Program-made: the position numbers and the translations under genes
Notes under the pieces: model-generated
Databases searched by the model: none
The model's input: the letters and a program-made list of their open reading frames with translations, nothing else
Told to the model about the DNA's origin: nothing
Assembly: GCF_004115265.2 (NCBI RefSeq)
Contig: NC_046293.1
Span: forward strand, 26,360,173 to 26,424,172
Reading direction: 5' to 3'
Length of the DNA stretch: 64,000 bases
Source: Rhinolophus ferrumequinum
Taxonomy: Eukaryota; Chordata; Mammalia; Chiroptera; Rhinolophidae
Shown: positions 58,840 through 64,000 of the stretch, one piece after another
Layout of the letters: each line of letters opens with the position of its first letter
How positions within the stretch are numbered: position 1 is the stretch's first letter

Positions 58840-60380
58840 TATTGTTTTGAACTCTGTCTCTGGTAGGTTTCTTTCCTCCATTTCATTTAGTTCTTTTACT
58901 GGTTTCATTTGGAACGCATTTCTTTGTTTCCTCATTTGGATTGCCTTTCTGTATTTGTTTCTATGTATTAGGTAGATCTGCTATGTCTTCCAGTCTTGGC
59001 CAGGTGGCCTTATGTAGTAGGTGTCCTGTGGGACTCCGTGGCACAGTCTCCCTGGTCACCTGAGCTGGGTCTACAGGAGTGTCCCTGGTGTGGAACATGT
59101 GTGCTCTCCTGTAATAGTTGAGCTTTGATTGTTATTGGCACATTAGTGGGTGGGATTGACCCTCAGCCTAACTGTCTGTGGGGTTTGGCCACATCTACAG
59201 CTTATGGGTTTTGTGTGGGAAGCTTACCCCAGAGTGGGATTCACTCCAGTGGGCTCTGGTGCCTGTTAAGACCACTCTGTGTGTGCTAATTGTGTGCTTT
59301 GTGGGGCTAATTGAATGGTGCTTTGCTGTGGTCTGAAGCCAACCTCCAAGTATGTTGGTTCAAGAGCCTCTTGGGAGGGGCTCCAGTGTAGGCCCAGGTC
59401 AGCCACTGCCTGTGATTGCTCAGGGGCTACCTGGTAGGAGCTACAAAGTGATCCACAGCTCTTCAGTGCCTTTGCTAACCCTGGAGACTCATGGGAGCGC
59501 CACACTAAGAACCCCAGGCCTGGGGTAACTCCGCAAAAAGTCAGCACACCTGGAGGCCTGCTGCCACCTGCTGGCTCCCTTAAGGTTCAGCCACTGATAA
59601 AGCCTCATTTGGTACTTGAATTGGGTGAGGCAGGGAGTCACTAGAGTGGGAAGAGTTGTGGTCACCAGGATAATGTAGACTATGGTTTGGTGCCAGTGTT
59701 GAGCCAGGAGCAACTTGGCAAAAGTCTCAGAGTACACTGAGGTCAGTTACTGCCCACCTGGGGCCCATGAACTCCGATAGTTTTCCAACAAAGAGTGCAA
59801 TGTGGGAGGGGCTAGCTGCTCATGGAGAAAGTGTCTCCAGTTGTGCGCAAGTTGGGTGGGGCAGGGTTCCAGCTGAATCAGCAGGGCAGAGCTCACCATG
59901 CCAGTCAGATTCAGATTTGACCTATGGGGGCGGGCTCAACATAGGAAAGATGGCGCCCGCCTGCCGGCTGCACAGAAGGAAAACCCCTCACTGGAAAATG
60001 CTGACTGTCCTCCAGTCCTCTCCCAAAGCCACACACCTCAGTTAGCTCCCCCTATGTCTCTGAGGCCTCCTGAGTCACCGCCCCTGCGCTGGAGCCCAAG
60101 GTGAGTGCCTGTGAGTGAATGAGTCTGTGCACGGTTGTTTAAGAGGATGTCTAGGTTTCCTGCAGGCTTTTGTTCCACCCGAACAGTCAGAATCCCCACT
60201 GTTTTTCACAGCCAGATATTGTGGGGACTCCTCTTCCCAGCACCAGTACTCTGGGCTGGGGAGCCTGGGGTGGGGGGCTAGAGTCCCTCGCTCTTCTGGA
60301 GGGAACCTCCATTGCAAAAATATCCCTCCTGAGTCTCAACCACCACACAGAGGTTTTGGGCTTGTTCCACGTCTCCGCCC
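58840..60380 (-). mobile_element. L1 LINE 5' UTR and start of ORF1
   Basis: Minus-strand frame 58693-58935 begins MRKQRNAFQMKPVKELNEME then ERNLPETEFKT, the N-terminus of L1 ORF1p. Upstream (higher coordinates) lies a GC-richer 5' UTR, homologous in part to 46141-46927. Near 58840 the L1 wording gives way to the ERVL-like fragment, so the element is truncated. Distinct from the L1 ORF2 fragment that follows. Confidence 0.75.
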
Positions 60381-60384
60381 CTCC

Positions 60385-61530
60385 CTGATGATTAATGATG
60401 CAGAGCAGCTTTTCATGTACTTGTTGGCCATCTGTATGTCTTTCTTGGATAAATGTCTATTCAGATCTTCTGCCCATTTTTGAATTATATATATATATAT
60501 ATATATATGTATATTTTGCTATTGAGTTGTGTGAGTTTTTTTGATATATTTGGGATGTTAGCCACTTTTAGGTATTTCTCCACATCCATGCCAGCATTTG
60601 TTATCTCTTATCTTTTTGAAGATGGCCATTCTGATAGAAGTGAGGTGATATTTCATTGTGGTTTTAATTTGCATTTTCCTAATGATTAGTGATATAGAGC
60701 ATCTTTTTATTTATCTGGTGGTCTTTTATATATATTCTTTGGAGAAATGTCTGTTCATGTCTTTTGTCCATTTTAATTGGATAATTATTATTATTATTAT
60801 CATTATTATTATTACTATTGAGTTGTGTGAGTTCTTTATATATTTTGGATACTAACCACTCATCAGATATATGGTTTGCAATTGTTTTTTCCCATTCTAT
60901 AGACTGTTCTTTTCATTTTGTTGGTTGTTTCTTTTGCTGTGCAGAAGCCTTTTAGTATGGTGTCGTCTTATTTATTTTTGCTTTTGTTGCTTTTACTTTC
61001 AGTGTCAGATTCAAAAAATCATTGCCAAGACCTATGTCAGAAAGCTTGCTACCAATAATTTCTTCTAGGAGCTTTATGATTTCAGATCTTACTTTCAAGT
61101 CTTTAATCCATTTTGAGTTAATTTTTGGTTATGGTATAAGATTATGGTCCAGTTTCATTTTTTTGCATATGGCTGTCCAGTTTTCCCAACACCATTTATT
61201 GAAGAGATTGTCCTTTCTGTATTGTATATTCTAGGTTCCTTTGTCATAAATTAATTGACCGTATATGTGTGGGTTTATTTTTGAGATCTCTATTCTGTTC
61301 CGATGATCTATGTGTCTGCTTTCATGCCAATTACCACACTATTTTGATTACTATAGCTTTGTAATATAGTTTGAAATCAGGGAGAATGATGACCAGCTTT
61401 GCTCTTCTTTCTCAAGATTCTCATGATTATTTTGGCTACTCTTTCTTTAGTGAATTTAAATCTTTAATGCATATGGATGCCCCTGATTTTTTTAGAGGAT
61501 TTTTATGAAATGCAATTTAGTGTACTGCTA
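60385..61530 (-). mobile_element. L1 LINE ORF2 fragment
   Basis: Classic antisense L1 ORF2 wording: 'gatggccattctgatag', 'cattgccaagacctatgtca', 'tttgcatatggctgtccag', 'aacaccatttattgaagaga' and 'gctttgtaatatagtttg'. It holds (TA)n at 60486-60508 and (TTA)n at 60785-60822. Broken frames. Confidence 0.88.
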
Positions 61531-61859
61531 CTTCCAACTCCTGAAATTCCCCACATTTTCTGACATGTGTCCTTATTTTAATAAGTTTCTTACACATTGA
61601 ATTGACCCTATTTGCTTAGTTGTCTTTAATTCTAACGAGGTGTAAATAAAACAACAACCATCGCCATGACAATTAATTATTGAGGAGATTTTTACTGCTC
61701 ATATGAAACATAAGATAGCTATGCTGTAGCATCCAAAATGTCAGCTTCATAAAACGTTTATTTTTTTGGCTCACATTACATAACCAATTTAATTGAAAAG
61801 TGCAGGGTGGGGCAGAGGCAGTTCCACTTCAAGTAGTCTCTCAGAGCATTTGAAAATAT

Positions 61860-62270
61860 ATCTATATCACCTTCATTCCTGAAGTATATTTTGCTGGACA
61901 TAGAATTTTGGGTTGACAGTTCTTTATTTTTAACATATTAAAAATGTCACACTGTCTTTGGCCTTCATGGTTTATGATGAGAAATTTTGTTGTCATTTGA
62001 ATCACTGTTTTTGTATATACTGTTTTGTTTTTCTCTGGACTCATTTGTTTTTTCTTTAGAATTGGTTTTCAGCAGTTTAATTATGATATGCTCAAGCATA
62101 GTTCTCTCTGAGTTTTTCTTTTTGAAACTTGCTGATCCTCTTGAATCTGCAAATTTATGGCTATTACCAAATTTTGGAAGTTTCAGGCATCTTTTAAAAA
62201 TATCTTTTCTACAATACACCTTTCTTCTTTTTCTTTGAGATTTCAGTGATATCAATGTTTGTCCATCAGA
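61860..62270 (-). mobile_element. Probable old L1M fragment
   Basis: Wording such as 'tagaattttgggttgacagt', 'ggttttcagcagttt' and 'gatatgctcaagcatagt' matches a widely dispersed mammalian L1M segment, strongly diverged. Confidence 0.5.
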
Positions 62271-63513
62271 CAGGTGACCAGGAGTCAGTCATCTAGTCAT
62301 TCATTTATTAGTTTATATATAATATAAATATATAATATGTAATATTATATAAAATAAATAATAATACCTCCTATGTGCTAGACTATTCTAGGTGAGGGAT
62401 AAATTTGAGGAAACAAGATAGGAACAATTTTTGTCCTTAAAAATTTATACTTTTTTTAGGGTAGTGAATAAATTTGAAAGAAAAATGACAGTTATCTTTG
62501 ACATCTGAATATATGACCTCCAAGAGTTTAACTTGAACAAACAGGTTGAAATTACAGGAAGGCATATTTTAGCGATTGAAAAGAATAATTATCTAAAGAG
62601 GAATTATTTTATCAAAATAGTGAATTCCCTATCACAAGGGATGATAGGCCCCTTGACAGTTGTTGAATATAAGGAAAAAAACTACCCTTATATTTAAAAA
62701 AAAAAGAAAACCTTCAATGTATGACTGAGCTGGATACAATTTAAAATACCTTGAGACCATGAGACTACTTGATTCTGTACCATTGGATAGCATATGTAAA
62801 AAGTAAATGAAGTAAAAATATTAAGTTAACATAATAACAGAACCACAACTCCATAATAATAAAAATCCTTAAATTATAACCTTATAATTTTATTGGATCT
62901 CACCTTATCAGAGGACTGGTTCCTCTTTGGGAGTCAGCATGTTAATGACCTAATTATATTCAAGTGATGAGAAAGAATAACACATCTCCAGAAAGTGAAA
63001 CCAAATTATTCCAATATGGTGACCAACATAAGCCACCAAGTAGCTGCTCTTTAACTGACTCTGTTGGAAACTGAGGCACATAAATATGGTGCCATGAGTC
63101 TTGGATGAACATCTAGAAGAGTCTCCATAATTTTAGATGGTCAAGAACAAGTCAGAGCTTCTAGAGCAAAGAGATTACTCCTGCCCCTCCATCACTTTAT
63201 AACTCCACTGCAGTTCTCTTCAAAGAGTGTGCAGATTCAACTGAACATATGTGGGAATCAGTTCTTGCCTTTTTCTTGGTTAGGAAAACATCTCAGATTG
63301 TGGCTGATGCAGACAGAATTCCCGGTTCTTCCACTGGCCCTTGACTTACTGCATTATTGTCTCATTTGGCTCCTATTGTTTGCTGGTGTTATTTGGGTAC
63401 AAGTTTTTCATGAGCTTCTTGCTTGCCAAGCTCCTGACTGTTGTGTTTGGGTTACACGTCATTGCACAGGGCTTGCCAAGGAAATCTAGTTTCCAGGAAA
63501 ACAAAATGTTCTG

Positions 63514-63553
<40 letters not shown>

Positions 63554-63639
63554 GTATCACTGCCTTCAAGGTGAAGTCTGTGCGAGGGCCACACTTCACA
63601 GGACAAAGCTGGCAATGAGATCAGGGAGATAACTGGGCG
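62271..63639. other. Intergenic, no gene; (TG)n at 63516-63551
   Basis: AT-rich DNA, with an AT palindromic patch at 62312-62362 and a 36-bp TG microsatellite at 63516-63551. The open frames around 63229-63574 are low-complexity or unsupported. Confidence 0.5.
63516..63551 (+). repeat. (TG)n microsatellite
   Basis: Eighteen uninterrupted GT/TG dinucleotides; likely length-polymorphic. Confidence 0.97.
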
Positions 63640-63880
63640 GGAAGGAGAAATCGGAGAGTGGTTGAGAGCATAGGCCGCAGCATCAGACTGCCCACTGGTT
63701 TGCTTCCTGATTCTATGACACTTACTGTGAGACCTTGCATAAGGTCCCTAACTCTCTGTGCCATGGTCTCTTCATCTAGAAAAGAGAATAATAAGATTAC
63801 TTTAGCTTCGGCATTGGGTAGAATAATATACACCTGTGACAAATAATTAAGCACTTAATAAATGTTAACTGTTATTATTC
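63640..63880 (+). repeat. MIR SINE
   Basis: Sense MIR: 'gagagcataggccgcagc', 'ccactggtttgcttcctgat', 'ctgtgccatggtctcttcat' and the end 'gcacttaataaatgttaac'. Fairly complete for this ancient family. Confidence 0.85.
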
Positions 63881-64000
63881 CTGTTGCTGAGAGGTTTCTC
63901 TCAATGATACAGTCAACCCTGTGTGTTTTGAGGAACAGGAATCAGCTGTGACTTGTTAAGTAAACAGACCTAAAGGTCTCATGGGAGTTTAACCCTCTGA

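Noticed and set aside
60115-60483. 122-codon plus-strand open frame
   Set aside because: Crosses the border of two antisense L1 fragments, so it is a chance frame.
63229-63574. Open frames of 86 and 77 codons near the right edge
   Set aside because: One runs into the (TG)n repeat; neither has a recognisable motif or exon context.

Overview
The window looks like nuclear DNA of a mammal, most likely a horseshoe-bat-type (rhinolophoid) bat. It has intron-split genes, AT-rich intergenic DNA and several L1 families. It also carries tRNA-derived SINEs of the Rhin-1 type (31325-31673; 23039-23359) and short hAT and mariner elements of the kind abundant in bat genomes. Species assignment is inference; the mammalian assignment is secure.

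The gene content matches the mammalian bitter-taste-receptor / salivary proline-rich-protein (PRP) cluster (human 12p13). From left to right: (1) a five-exon plus-strand gene (2569-8251, 3' end near 8903) with the PRP-family signal peptide, an acidic N-terminus and a repeat exon, but only four prolines in 210 residues. Its repeat is Gly-X-Y (GQD GQD GQS), so it reads as a collagen-like relative of salivary PRPs. (2) A minus-strand run of bitter receptors in the human order: TAS2R7 (intact), TAS2R8 (pseudogene split by a Rhin-1 SINE), TAS2R9 (pseudogene split by a 2.6-kb nested L1) and TAS2R10 (intact, short tail). (3) A further TAS2R at 52150-53091 that is readable end to end except for one in-frame TAA at codon 233. 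A processed pseudogene of TSNAX lies at about 33.4-34.2 kb and beyond.

The rest is repeats. Informative ones are a hAT MITE with a perfect 8-bp duplication in intron 3 of the PRP-like gene; an L1 in TAS2R9 that carries one mariner MITE, a second MITE, and a solo LTR inside the second MITE; a mariner transposon split by a young L1 with an 18-bp duplication; and two fossil LTR elements of one family in opposite orientation at 42.7-44.5 and 46.9-47.9 kb. Older MaLR, ERVL-like, MIR, L2, MER5A and Tigger remnants fill much of the remainder.

The genes are linked by oral biology: a predicted secreted salivary protein and taste receptors. Two of five bitter receptors are intact, two are old wrecks and one is broken by a single codon. 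The most novel item is the proline-poor Gly-X-Y protein.
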